Of a stretch of 64,000 nucleotides of DNA, positions 1-9,838 are shown piece after piece. The notes beneath the pieces were generated by a model. It made no database searches and was not told the origin of the DNA. It was given only the letters and a program-made list of their open reading frames with translations. Source of the stretch: Muscardinus avellanarius (taxonomy: Eukaryota; Chordata; Mammalia; Rodentia; Gliridae); contig OY726567.1 of the NCBI GenBank assembly GCA_963383645.1, positions 69,567,575-69,631,574 of the forward strand, read 5' to 3'. A program made the translations under genes and the position numbers. Within the stretch, counting starts at the first letter, position 1. Each line of letters begins with the position of its first letter.

Positions 1-485
1 GGGAGACCCTTGGCAACAGAGCTAGACCTTGCTTCTACCAGAATAAATCAGCTGTGCATTATTGCACAGGTTTCCAATTCTGGTCATAGCAGGCTGAGAC
101 AAAGGATTACATGCTCGAGCCCAGGCTCTGGACTTTAGCTAGGCTCTCAAAAATCTATGAGGACCCTGCTTAGCAACACCAACAACTATGACAACAACAA
201 TAACAACAATAACAAAAACAACAATAAGGCTAGGGTGTAGGTACAAACAAAACTTCTGTGCTCTATTGACAAAACCACACACGCAAAAATTGCCCAAGAT
301 AAAAATACTCATAATCCCCTTCTGCTCATCTACCAAATCATGAAAATGAGAATGTAAAATTTGAATCATATCTGTATTTTTAAAATTAAGGATGACTTAA
401 TTTATTAATCTTAGTAAAGTGCTATTTGAAATGGAATAATCCTTAGCTCGGTAAGTAAAACTCCATCCTCACATTTTTCTCCACT

Positions 486-583
486 CTGTTTCATTTTCTT
501 TCTTTTTTTCTTTCTTTCTTTCTTTCTTTCATTCTTTCTTTCTTTCTTTCTTTCTTTCTTTCCTTCTTTCTTTCTTTTTGGGT
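486..583. repeat. (TTTC)n microsatellite
   Basis: Nearly uninterrupted TTTC repeats that form the A-rich tail (read on the minus strand) of the adjacent SINE at 579-778. The matching place in the right arm (15277-15312) holds a much shorter GAAA/GGAA run. Confidence 0.95.
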
Positions 584-778
584 CTCGAGACGGAAACTAG
601 AGCCATTTGATCTCTGAGCTATACTCACTGCCCTATTTTTTATTCTTTATTTTGAAACAGGGTCTCACTACGTTGTGGAGGGCCCCATAAGTATCTGAGG
701 CTGTCCGCGACCATCGGCGATCCTCTGGTCTCAGCCTCCAGAACACGGAATTACAAGCGTGTTCCACCACGCTCGGCT
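579..778 (-). repeat. SINE, B1-like body with ID-like tail
   Basis: Read on the minus strand it begins with the B1-like gtggtggaacacgcttgtaat and ends in an ID-like tail followed by GAAA repeats. The same insertion is at 15072-15270 on the plus strand in the other arm, so it predates the inverted duplication. Confidence 0.85.
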
Positions 779-824
779 CTCCACTCTATTTCTAACTCAT
801 TATCTGAAAGACAAATTGGGGATG

Positions 825-1035
825 AAACCAACCTGCAGAGTGTGCTGTGCTCCTCCTGTCTGTCTGCAGGTTCTCAGTGGTGGGTACCAGGCAGTACTGG
901 TGACTTGCAGCTTCCAAGAGGGAGGAGGAAAGAGCAAGGAGAGACCTTGTCTGTCTAGGATTTATATACTGCCCCAGGAGGATGTGCTCACACATGTCAT
1001 CCAATCCAATCATTGTAATCCCCAGTGGAAAACAT
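825..1035 (-). promoter_or_regulatory. Promoter-like module, copy A
   Basis: On the minus strand it holds two tandem ATTGG (inverted CCAAT) boxes, then TGACATG at 993-999 (TGACGTG in the other copies), then TATATAA at 962-968, then a conserved stretch of about 140 bases ending in a gcag/gttggt splice-donor-like site. This is the only copy on the minus strand and is the mirror partner of copy B. The CRE-like core is mutated here. Promoter function is inferred from box order and spacing. Confidence 0.5.
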
Positions 1036-1258
1036 AAGGGGAAAAGTTGAGGCAAATCAGAAGAGGGTTGAGTAAAAATGTTAAAGAAATGGGGTTTAGG
1101 GAGAGAGGAGATGAGAAAATGTGGGTAGAAAATGATGGATGTTCAGCACAACATATGTTGACTGATGGAAATAAAAGAGAATTCCAGGAGTTTGTTCAGT
1201 TAGTATGTGGGTCCTCAATTCCAGTTTACATGGACCATGATAGTGGGGTGTGGTTGTG

Positions 1259-1638
1259 TGTCGGGGCCCGCTCGGCTAGACTGGGATTGGGCGGTGGCTC
1301 AAGATGGTGCCTAGGCATGTTGCCAAGTCATGAGGCTCACGAGGCTGGCGGTGCCCTGAGCCTGCGCAGTGAGCCCTATCAGGCGTCCTACGGATGATCA
1401 GTGACACAGTGCCTCGTGCTACCACCAGCCCGCCTATGAGAGGGTTAGAAATGTGCATGCCCTAGCTGTGGGAAGCTTGGGGTTGGTGCAGTGATGAGGA
1501 AGGGGTTATGAGACTGATATATATTTGCCTGCTGTGCGCATTGAAGAAGAAGCATTAAAGAGGAAGCATCATCAACAGACTTGGCGTTTGTGTGTTCTTT
1601 CCCAGGGCTCTGCAGGACAGGGCCTTAGGGATGGGACA
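1259..1638 (+). repeat. 5' LTR of the IAP-like provirus
   Basis: Begins TGTCGGGG and ends GGGATGGGACA, with TG...CA ends. It contains a caagatgg YY1-like motif near the start and an ATTAAA polyadenylation-type signal near 1553. It pairs with the LTR at 2661-3040. Confidence 0.9.
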
Positions 1639-1640
1639 AG

Positions 1641-1658
1641 TGGTGCTGAGACCCGGGA
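1641..1658 (+). other. Retroviral primer binding site, tRNA-Phe-like
   Basis: Lies two bases after the 5' LTR. The sequence tggtgctgagacccggga resembles the complement of the 3' end of tRNA-Phe, the primer used by IAP elements, with about two mismatches. Confidence 0.7.
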
Positions 1659-1849
1659 ACGCTGTGGGGTAAGTTAGCAGGTAAGCGACGAAGGGACAGC
1701 GCTGTGTAGGTTTGCAGGATTTAGCGACGAAGTAGAAAGCTCGCGGATTGTGATGAAGCAAGACTTATCATGGGGTCTAAGGTTACTACTATGAAAGTCA
1801 AAGAGTCCTTTTGAAATGAGAAAGGAGGGACTTTGGGGTGAGTGCTCTT

Positions 1850-2480
1850 ATTGCAATAATTATGGCCTCCGTGGCTGCAGCAGCAACTGCTGCTGCGGCC
1901 TTAGCAACATCAATTAATACGGCTGCTGCTGTAAATACGATATCCTCAAGTACAGCAACTGCCATAGCATAACAAGCTCGAATAAATGGGCAGCTTAAAG
2001 CAGGCATAATGATGGTAAATCAAAGAGTGGACCTATTACAAGAACAGGTTGACATCTTGGGACAGATGGCCATGGTACCATGTATTTGAAAATTGTCTGT
2101 ATTATGCATAACCTCTGTGCAGCATCAGAATTTTTCCCGTGCAGGCAATCTATCCTGACAGATAGGCAGAATACTTCTGGGAAATTGGAGCCATAAATTT
2201 GAACAGACTATGACAGAACTTCGAGCGTCCATTGTCGCGATCAAATCTACCCACGTGGAGATTGCCTCAGTACAACAATGGATGGACCTGATACAGGGGA
2301 CAGTGGGCTTCTTAAGAGACTGGGGTGGCGTGGCATTCTGGGCATTTTTTGCTGGTGGTAGTATGCTGTGTCCTGGTTGGATATATCAGGCGTATTCGAC
2401 AACAAACTGTGCAACAACAGCACATGCTGGTGCAAGCTCTGGCTGCCCTTGAAGCTGGCTCATCTCCTCACGTATGGCTC
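1850..2480 (+). pseudogene. Broken env (transmembrane subunit) fragment of the provirus
   Basis: The plus-strand frames encode an Ala-rich hydrophobic stretch, a heptad-like region rich in Gln, Leu and Val, a region with Trp-Met-Asp-Leu, and a hydrophobic membrane-anchor-like segment at about 2310-2400. This order resembles a class II retroviral transmembrane subunit. In-frame stops occur (for example near 1968 and 2088) and the surface subunit is missing. The longest open piece is 2210-2452. It is a dead remnant. Confidence 0.6.
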
Positions 2481-2660
2481 AATATGCTGGATCGGTAGTC
2501 AAAGACGGGTACGATCATCCCCGGGATCATATCAAGCTATGACAGGGGAGTAATCATGCTATTGCTTTCCCGATGACGGGTAAGAATGATCCTTGAGGTT
2601 CGACAACCTAAGACAGGCACGGTCCCGAGCCTTAATTTTAATAAAACAAAAAGGGGGAGA

Positions 2661-3040
2661 TATCGGGGCCCGCTCGGCTAGACCGGGATGAGGCGGTGGC
2701 TCAAGATGGCGCCTAGGCATGTTGCCAAGTCACGAGGCTCACGAGGCTGGCGGTGCCCTGAGCCTGCGCAGTGAACCCTATCAGGCGCCCTACGGATGAT
2801 CAGTGATGCAGCGCCTCATGCTACCACCAGCCCGCCTATGAGAGGGTTAGAAATGTGCATGCCCTAGCTGTGGGAAGCTTGGGGTTGGTGCAGTGATGAG
2901 GGAGGGGTTATGAGACTGATATATATTTGCCTGCTGTGCGCATTGAAGAAGAAGCATTAAAGAGGAAGCATCATCAACAGACTCGGTGTTTGTGTGTTCT
3001 TTCCCAGGGCTCTGCAGGACGGGGCCTTAGGGATGGGACA
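2661..3040 (+). repeat. 3' LTR of the IAP-like provirus
   Basis: 380 bases aligned without gaps to the 5' LTR. It begins TATCGGGG, so the terminal TG is mutated to TA. A purine tract precedes it and the gttgtg target duplication follows. Confidence 0.9.
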
Positions 3041-3269
3041 GTTGTGCACATTTGGAACCCTGGACTTGGCAAACACAGTCAGGAGCACCACAGGGATGAG
3101 ACCAGCCTCAGCAACCTAGCAAACTCGTAGCAATATAGTGAGACTCTCTTTCAAAACAAACACATTAAAGTTAGTCTGGGGGTATAAAAAGGAAAGTACT
3201 ATGGATATGGCTCAAGGATCCAGCCCCATTCAAACAAAAAACAACCATATATGAACACCTATTCTCGAA

Positions 3270-3484
3270 GCCGGATGTGATGGTGCACACTTGTAATCCC
3301 AGCATTCGTGAGGCTGAGACCGGAGGATCGCGGTTCGCGGAAAGCCTCAGCTACTACTTAGTGAGGCCCTCTGCAACTCAGTGCGACCCTGTTTCAAAAT
3401 AAGGAATAAAAATAGGGCAGGAGGTGTAGCTCAGAGGTCAAATGCCTCTGGGTTCCATCCCCAGACCTGAAAAAAAAAAAAAGA
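3270..3484 (+). repeat. SINE, B1-like body with ID-like tail
   Basis: Begins with a B1-like pol III A-box region (gatggtgcacacttgtaatcc), continues with the 'cctcagctactacttagtgaggccc' type body, then an ID-like tail (gtgtagctcagaggtcaaat) and poly(A). The mirror copy is at 14165-14373 in the right arm. Confidence 0.85.
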
Positions 3485-3704
3485 ATACCTATTCTCCACA
3501 TCTGTTCTTCCATCTTCTAGTAAAAATGGGGGTGCTGCAGAATATATCTCTGAATGACCCTCACTCTAGCAATGAAAACTTCATCATTCCATTTTCTCCA
3601 CCTTACTTTTTTGCTGACTGATACTCTAAAGGACAAGTTGGCGAGAAAACCAACCTGCAGTCGGGGGTGTTCCTCCCATCAGCAGGTTCAAAGAGAGGTG
3701 GGTG

Positions 3705-3905
3705 CTGGCTGGGTGTGGTGGCGCATGCTTGTAATCCCCGTGCTTGGAATGTGAGTCAGGAGGATCATGCAGCTTCGAAGCCAGCCAGATGGTTTAAGAG
3801 ACCCTGTTTCAAAAAAAAAAAAAAAAAGTTCAGGGATCGTAGCCCGGAAGTAGAAGGGTTTCCAGGAACCCAGTACCACCAAAAAATTAATTAATTAATT
3901 AAAAA
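3705..3905 (+). repeat. SINE, second tail type
   Basis: A B1-like start followed by 'gaagccagc...ttaagagaccctgtttc' and the tail 'tagcccggaagtagaagggtttccaggaaccc', then AATT repeats. Mirror copy at 13740-13935. Confidence 0.8.
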
Positions 3906-4189
3906 GACAGCTTCAAAAACATTATCATTTATAAACATATATTAAATTTTGACATATTCATTGTTTTTATATTTCACAATAATTGTGAGTAACAACAGTT
4001 ATATTATTTTTAACTGACTCTACCAATAAAAAGTCCTCAGAAGTCCTGAATTGTTCACTCTAAACTCAGAGGAGAAAGGAATATTTGGCCTAATAAGGCA
4101 AAGTAGAATCAAATTATTTATTAAGTGAAATCATTGATTTCTGATTAAAACTTTAATAATTTAAATTTACTTTAAAAAATACATGTCTA

Positions 4190-4640
4190 GGCTGGGGTTG
4201 TTGGTGCACCCATGAAATCCCAGCATTGGGGAGAATGGAACAGGAGGATTGTGGTGCGCAGGCAGCCTCAGATACTTAGGGAGGCCCTTTGCCACTCAGT
4301 GAGACCGTGTTTCAAAACAAAGTAAAAACGCCAGGAGTGGTGGTGCACACTTGTAATCCCCGTGCTTGGGAGGCGGAGACAGGTGGATCGCACTGGTTTG
4401 GAGCCAGCCTTGCTGGCTTAAGAGACCCTGTTTCCACATAAAAATATAAAAAATAGGTCTGGGAATGTAGGCCGGAGGTAGAAGGGCTTCCAGAAACAAC
4501 AGTATCACCAAAAAAACAAAAAGAAAACAAAAACAAAAACAAAAAAACAACAACTACAACATAAAATAAAGAGTAAAAAATAGGACTAGAGGTGTAACTT
4601 GGAGGTAGAATGTCCCTGGGTTTTATCCCAGCACCACACA
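4190..4640 (+). repeat. Nested SINEs: one inserted into another
   Basis: A first-type SINE (4190-4325, resuming 4562-4637) is split by a second-type SINE (about 4331-4511) with its A-rich tail to about 4560. The split shows that the second-type SINE moved later than the first. The same nested pair, truncated, is present in the right arm at 13214-13442. Confidence 0.8.
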
Positions 4641-4840
4641 CACAAAATGTATGTCTATTTAAGCAGTATTAAAAAATAATCATCATAATAATGGTGTGCT
4701 CTAAGGCAGAAGAAGATGTTTTTAGAGGAAATTCCATAAAGAGTTTTGGTTAATTGGCATTGATGAGGTATTTTGTCACAAAACCCGAGGTGAGGCAGGA
4801 TAATAGTCTTGGGCAGCCAAGCACCCACCTCCCTATCTCT

Positions 4841-4959
4841 CTCTCTTCTCTCTTCTCTCTTCTCTCTTCTCTCTTCTCTCTTCTCTCTTCTCTCTTCTCT
4901 CTTCTCTCTTCTCTCTTCTCTCTTCTCTCTTCTCTCCCTCCCTCCCTCCCTCCCTCCCT

Positions 4960-5006
<47 letters not shown>
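4841..5006. repeat. TTCTCTC 7-base minisatellite followed by CCCT and TC repeats
   Basis: About 13 units of a 7-base TC-rich repeat, then TCCC units, then a TC run ending at 5006 at the tail of the minus-strand SINE that follows. It is homopurine on one strand. Confidence 0.95.
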
Positions 5007-5007
<1 letters not shown>

Positions 5008-5010
<3 letters not shown>

Positions 5011-5176
5011 CGGGAATGGAACCCAGCTCCGTGCTACATCTATTTTATATATTTTTTATTTTTTTATTTGGAAACATTTTCTCTTAAGCCAGCAAGGCTG
5101 GCTTCGAAGCTGCGCCATCCTCCTGTCTCTGCCTACCAAGTGCGGGGATTACAAGCCTGCGCCACCACGCCCAGCG
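5008..5176 (-). repeat. SINE, second tail type
   Basis: On the minus strand it reads from a B1-like start (gggcgtggtggcgcaggcttg-like) to a tail close to the ones at 23250 and 25199, with the TC repeat forming its 3' purine-rich tail. Confidence 0.8.
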
Positions 5177-6457
5177 AAATTGTCTTTTTTAAATTTCAAA
5201 CTACAAGTACACTTTATCTTTGAAAAAACTACTAAGGAAATGAACGAAGCTTTCAGGCTGCATTTAGAAACTAGGTTTACAAGCCCGGTGTAGTGCTGTT
5301 CAGATGTAATCCTGAGCTGTAAAAAACCTGAGCTATAATAAAATGGAAAGATGGGAAGGCCTGCCATTTGCAGACTACCTCTGGAGGAGGACCACCTTTC
5401 TTCCCGCTGACATCCCTGCAGAAGAACCTGAGGACGAGAGCTGCTGGAGACATGGAGGCAGGCTTTCCACTGGCACGAGAGTCCCATTGGGATGCCTTCC
5501 CACAACTTCCATCTCCATCAAGGGCAGGTGAGGCTCAAGCCATCGGCAGTCCTTCTCGGCCTGCACAGTCATTGCTATCTTTTTTAGCCAGAAACACCTG
5601 CAGAAGCACTTGGCACCTGAGGGCAGAGCTGGCTCTAAGGGAGAAACATTTTCTGAGCTGGGCTCAGCATTGTGAGAAACTCCCGCTATTTGAATGCAGC
5701 AGCGCGGTTTCTGACATATAGCCACCTATGCACATATGTATACTGTTCCTAAATTTTATAGTTACATAAACAATGTCCTCAAAAAGTTAACTAATGTTTG
5801 GAGCTAATGTTATTGAGTCATGAGGGTGGTAATCTTAGCAGTAGATAAATTCTTTGTAGTGGATTTATCTGGATGGAGACCAGGGCTAGAGCGCGTGGCT
5901 GGAGGTGGGTGCCTGGGGTTGGAGCTGTGGGGACAATACAAATATGCCCCTCTACCGTGGCTTCTACTCTTCTTGCTTCTGGCCAGCATAAAGGAAGGAG
6001 CAGAGCCCATGTGCTGTCCTTCTTTCTGTGTTCTGCAATGCCCTGAAATCCACAGTTCCAATCCTCACATGAACTGATTCCTCAACAGTATGAAAACAAA
6101 TATTTTCCCTAGGATATATGGTCATGTTTTAGATGATAGCTGCAAAATTGCTGTTGAGAACACAGGAGCCCTCCAAACCTTTTAAACTCTGAGATGCTGC
6201 TTGCTGTGAGCCTTTCAGAGTCACATGTATATGAGCTATCCATTACGCTTGGCATGTCATCCAGTTCTTGAAAGAATTAGCTTCTGGCTTCCATAGACAT
6301 GAGCAGAAAGCTGAACACATATGTATGATGTTCATTGTTTATACCATGCAGAAAGCTATCAGACTGGGCACCACTAGTTTGATGCTGAGTTTTGGGACAC
6401 CATACTAATACTTCCAGTATTATGCACAGGTTCAAACATGCATGCAAAACTGAGTAT

Positions 6458-6460
<3 letters not shown>

Positions 6461-6499
<39 letters not shown>
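6461..6499. repeat. (CA)n microsatellite
   Basis: About 19 perfect CA units. Confidence 0.98.
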
Positions 6500-6500
<1 letters not shown>

Positions 6501-7959
6501 ACATACATAGCGATTCCTGGATCACTGAGAGGAATACTCTCTGCTCAATACCTGGTTAGAAAAGTCAGTCTCTGCTTAGGTCCAGCATTCTTAATTTCAA
6601 GGCAAAGAGTTGAAAGAACAATGTCCTCATGTTTCTGAAACTGGAATCTGGAGTCCCTTGTTTCCTGGAAAAGCTAATGAAGATTTGAAAGAGCAGAAAG
6701 TGGGGAGCTGTTGGCTCCAGCAGCATCAAATGATCAGAGCCCTCTGGGAAGTCCCCAGTCATCTCCTGCTTGTCTGTGTTGTCCCCCTGACAGTCACACC
6801 GACAGTAGGTAACACTTGCCATCGCAGCTCTTCATTTCTTACAAAATATTTTCTTCCTATCCAACAGCCTCATCAGAAGTGTATGAACAGAGTTGTGAAT
6901 ACTCATGCCAAGTATAGGTAAAATGGGAATGTCATTGTATTATTAGAGTTGACAGTGCTACAAAGTTCTGCTGCAAAATTACGGGGATACAAACCACACT
7001 CCAGCCTTTCCACATCTGATTTTCTGATGATCTAGATAAATACTGTGGTCAGAATGCCAAGTGCAGATTTCCATGGTAAGAACAGACTTTGCTAGACTTA
7101 ATTTGCCCACAGAAAATCCTAGCTGGGACCCCAATAACCCATTGATATGGTAAGCCTCTGAGAGCATGGGGAAGCATTGATCCAGGGCCCAGAGAGGGGC
7201 TAGCAGACCACTAACATAGCAAAGTCCTGAAGGACGAGTGAAGACGAGAGTCCCAGTCCACTTCTTCGAGTGGACATTTGATGCCCATCCCATGTTAACT
7301 CCATTCAACCTGAAAGCAAAAGCGATACCAGCCTATGAAATCCGGTTCCTCATGAGTCGGAGCACAGCTGATATCTGTTGCAAGTTACAAGAGTTGAATG
7401 CTTAGCTGGAATGAATGGCGTCCAACTACTGGATGAAAATCATTAACAAGGTTTTCACAAACAATGTAGTAGAAGAAAATATACAGGCTGACAGAAAGAC
7501 GTAGAAATAGGTGTTTTAATTCAGCAGCACTGATGTTTTCCTCAGTCACAAGTCAAAGAACCCCACGGGGAAACACTCTAGGAAGCAGACCACCCCTCTG
7601 CCAGGACGAGTGTGCCTTTTGCAAAACAACTGGGCACTGAAAAAGTGAGTGTCTATAAGGAAAAGCTCAGAGCCAGCCATGGCATGAACTGCACATAGAG
7701 CAGCCCATAGAACTGCTGGGGTTGGAAGAGACGATATGTTTGAAGAGTGAAGGGGACCAATATACATAGCTCCTTGGTGGAGATGATGGTAGGGGAATGT
7801 GTGAAAGTCCAGATTCCTAGGATGAAGAAGAGAGAGTTAATATCACATATCACTTGTGAGAGCTTTTTGGCTTTAATGAAAAATAGTGAGTCATTCTTTA
7901 AGTACGATACATCATTAATTTATATGACTTTCTATGACCATGTTTTGGAGGCATGCAGG

Positions 7960-9830
7960 AGATATTGATGTGACTCAGATAACCAACAGACATCAAATGA
8001 GGTTTGGCTAGAAGAAAAATTTGAAAGGAATATGTGTAGCTAAGTCTTCAAGAAAAAGACAACACATAGTACATTTAAAATTTTTATTAAATTCAGACAT
8101 ATTATTAAAACCAATTTATTCTTTCTTTAATCATAATGCACTTTTCACTTATACTATAACTATGCATATAACTACATATGACTACATATATAGATATATA
8201 TGCTCAAATATAAGCTAGGTTTTTCAGAAACTTAATTTATTTAAAATTCTATCTATGAGATATCAACCATTTCCATTTAATAATACAAAATATGCTACAC
8301 AATTTAAAGAAGCAGTGCCTGTGTGTCTGTCCCCAGCCCTTTGGACACATCCCCAGCTGAGGAAGCTCCTGTCCCAGGCCCATCCCTTCCCTGCCTGTGT
8401 GCCTCCCCAACACAGCCTTCCCTCCAAGTCCCCTGGGCTGGAGGCTGTGCCTTCCTCCCAGGCAGTGTGTCACTCCCCATCACTCTCCTCAGAGGAGGAG
8501 GAGACCTGAAGATCCTCATAGAGGACACTCCGGGGCATCTGGGAGCCATGACCCTCAGACTTCTCTAACAGGGAAGGCCCGGTGGTGGCAGGGTTTGGCT
8601 CCTCAGGTGGATGGGAGGAGGGAGCTGTCAGCACCTGGGAGCTCCAACAGTCATTGTGCAACCTCTTGAAGATCATCCTGAGGGGCTGTGATGGAGCAGA
8701 GCTGGACTGTGGGGAATGGGCCTGCCTGCAGGGCTGGCTGGTGCTGAGGTGATCTCTGGCATCGGCAGGCATTGCTTCAATGCTGGACCCCTGAGCTGCT
8801 GTTGTCCTGGTCATTTGGTGTGATTCTTTAGGACTAGGCCCTTTTGCACCTAGCAGAAGCTGTGCATTCAGGAGAGTCCCCAAGCCAGGCCTGCCAGTGC
8901 TCCCCTGGGGGATCTGCAAAGGGCTGGGCCTGGGTTTCTTTGCAGAACTCTGGCAGGTGTGGATGGGGACCTGGGCAGGTCTCTTACCTGGGGCCCTGAC
9001 ACTGACACTGGAGCCATAACCCTTTGTATGAGCTGCAGGCTGCAGGCTCGGCTCTGGAGACACATCAGGTCCCTTGAGATGTGCCACAGACTTCAGCCCC
9101 TGGCCCATGCCCTGGGACTTGAAAAAAGCCTGGGGAACCTTGAAGGAGCCATCCTCTGGGTTTTGGTATGTGGGTTTTTCATGGAAGGCTGGGCTCTGGC
9201 CATTGGGCATAAATATTGGCTGGCAGGTGCCTATCACAGGCATTTCCTGGACTTTATTTTGCCCAAGGAGTGAGTTGTTGACCTGTTCTGGTCTTTTGAT
9301 GTGTGGCACAGCAAAGCAGATGCGTCTCACATTAGTATTCTTGACAGGTGGCTGATTTGTAAGAACAGGGTCTAGGACAAATGTCCTTCTGGTTGTGTGG
9401 ATGGGCATTGGCTGACATGGACGCTGCAGGAAGAGACAACACAGAGAATATAATTAGTATTAAAAACAGACAATTCTCCTTAATGTTGTTCTAAACATAA
9501 TGATATAGAAAATCAACCCAACTAGACATGGATTTAAGAACATGAAATTTTACAGTAAAATAATTACAAGCTGACATTTTAAATATGACCAGGTACTGAA
9601 TCTCAATGGTGAATCGTAAAAATTAATGGCAATATACATCTGATATATTTCTTGCCTTAGTGGAAAGTAATTTGATAAGGAGGTTGGAACGTGGTTTTCC
9701 ACACACTTCCTTTGAGTGAAATGGATCCACGTAATTTTCAGAGCAATACAAGGGCTAATAAAAAAAATTCTTTTTCTGAGGCACTAAGTACTAAACCCAG
9801 GGACATTCTAACTTGAGCTCCACCCTTAGC
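7960..9830 (-). pseudogene. FAM90A-like: Reversed, 5'-truncated FAM90A copy (last exon, part of last intron, 3' flank)
   Basis: On the minus strand this matches the intact FAM90A gene from its last intron through its 3' flank (about 29150-31190). The intron part, its SINE and the acceptor (tcttcctgcag ending at 9426) are kept, so it arose by DNA duplication and not by retrocopying. The upstream exons with the start codon and zinc knuckle are missing. The homology stops at about 9830, where a truncated LINE-1 begins. Without its 5' exons it cannot make the full protein, although its last exon is open. Confidence 0.85.
8470..9425 (-). CDS. FAM90A-like: Open last exon of the partial FAM90A copy
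   Basis: A continuous minus-strand frame from the splice acceptor at 9426 to the stop at 8470. It encodes about 317 residues, or 312 from the first Met at 9408. It begins near MPIHTTRRTF and ends YEDLQVSSSSEESDGE, both typical of the FAM90A family. By eye it differs from the intact copy's last exon at about 21 residues, 13 of them in the first 65. The stop and the following 200 bases are virtually identical to the intact gene. The product's function is not known; FAM90A proteins are primate- and rodent-duplicated zinc-knuckle proteins. It may be transcribed only if a new 5' exon is used. Confidence 0.7.
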
Positions 9831-9838
9831 TCTATTTA

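Larger units (their letters stand above)
1259..3040 (+). mobile_element. Internally deleted IAP-like (class II) endogenous retrovirus
   Basis: Two directly repeated 380-base LTRs (1259-1638 and 2661-3040) flank a short interior. A perfect 6-base target duplication, gttgtg, sits at 1253-1258 and 3041-3046, the length usual for class II elements. A primer binding site resembling the tRNA-Phe type follows the 5' LTR at 1641-1658, and a purine tract (about 2649-2660) precedes the 3' LTR. gag, protease and pol are absent; only a broken env transmembrane fragment remains. The LTRs differ at about 16 of 380 positions by eye count, many of them transitions at CpG, so the insertion is not very recent. 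The other arm (about 14610) has the uninterrupted site. Confidence 0.9.
1..4640. repeat. Left arm of a large inverted duplication
   Basis: Read on the minus strand, this stretch matches 13214-15810. Both arms share, in mirrored order, the same unique-looking stretches, SINEs and promoter-like module. For example the text around 60-130 is the reverse complement of 15680-15790, and 800-1250 mirrors 14600-15060 with only scattered differences. The left arm is longer because it holds a provirus (1259-3040) that the right arm lacks, and because the right arm is cut inside a SINE at 13214. The match is seen directly; edges are by eye. Confidence 0.85.
4640..7960. other. Spacer between the left arm and the reversed FAM90A copy; no firm gene
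   Basis: Contains a 7-base TC-rich minisatellite (4841-4935), a CCCT/TC microsatellite (to 5006), a minus-strand SINE (5008-5176) and a CA repeat (6461-6499). Open frames around 5343-5720 overlap in three frames with no recognised product, intron signals or family match, so no gene is called. It does not visibly match the sequence downstream of the intact FAM90A gene. Confidence 0.5.

Noticed and set aside
4754..5293. 179-residue open frame at the TC-rich minisatellite
   Set aside because: Ser/Leu/Pro repeats come from simple repeats and the adjoining SINE.
5343..5725. Overlapping open frames in both strands
   Set aside because: Three frames are open at once because of base composition; no splice-consistent gene model or known domain.
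6277..6638. Open frames over the CA repeat
   Set aside because: They are translations of a microsatellite, with no family match.
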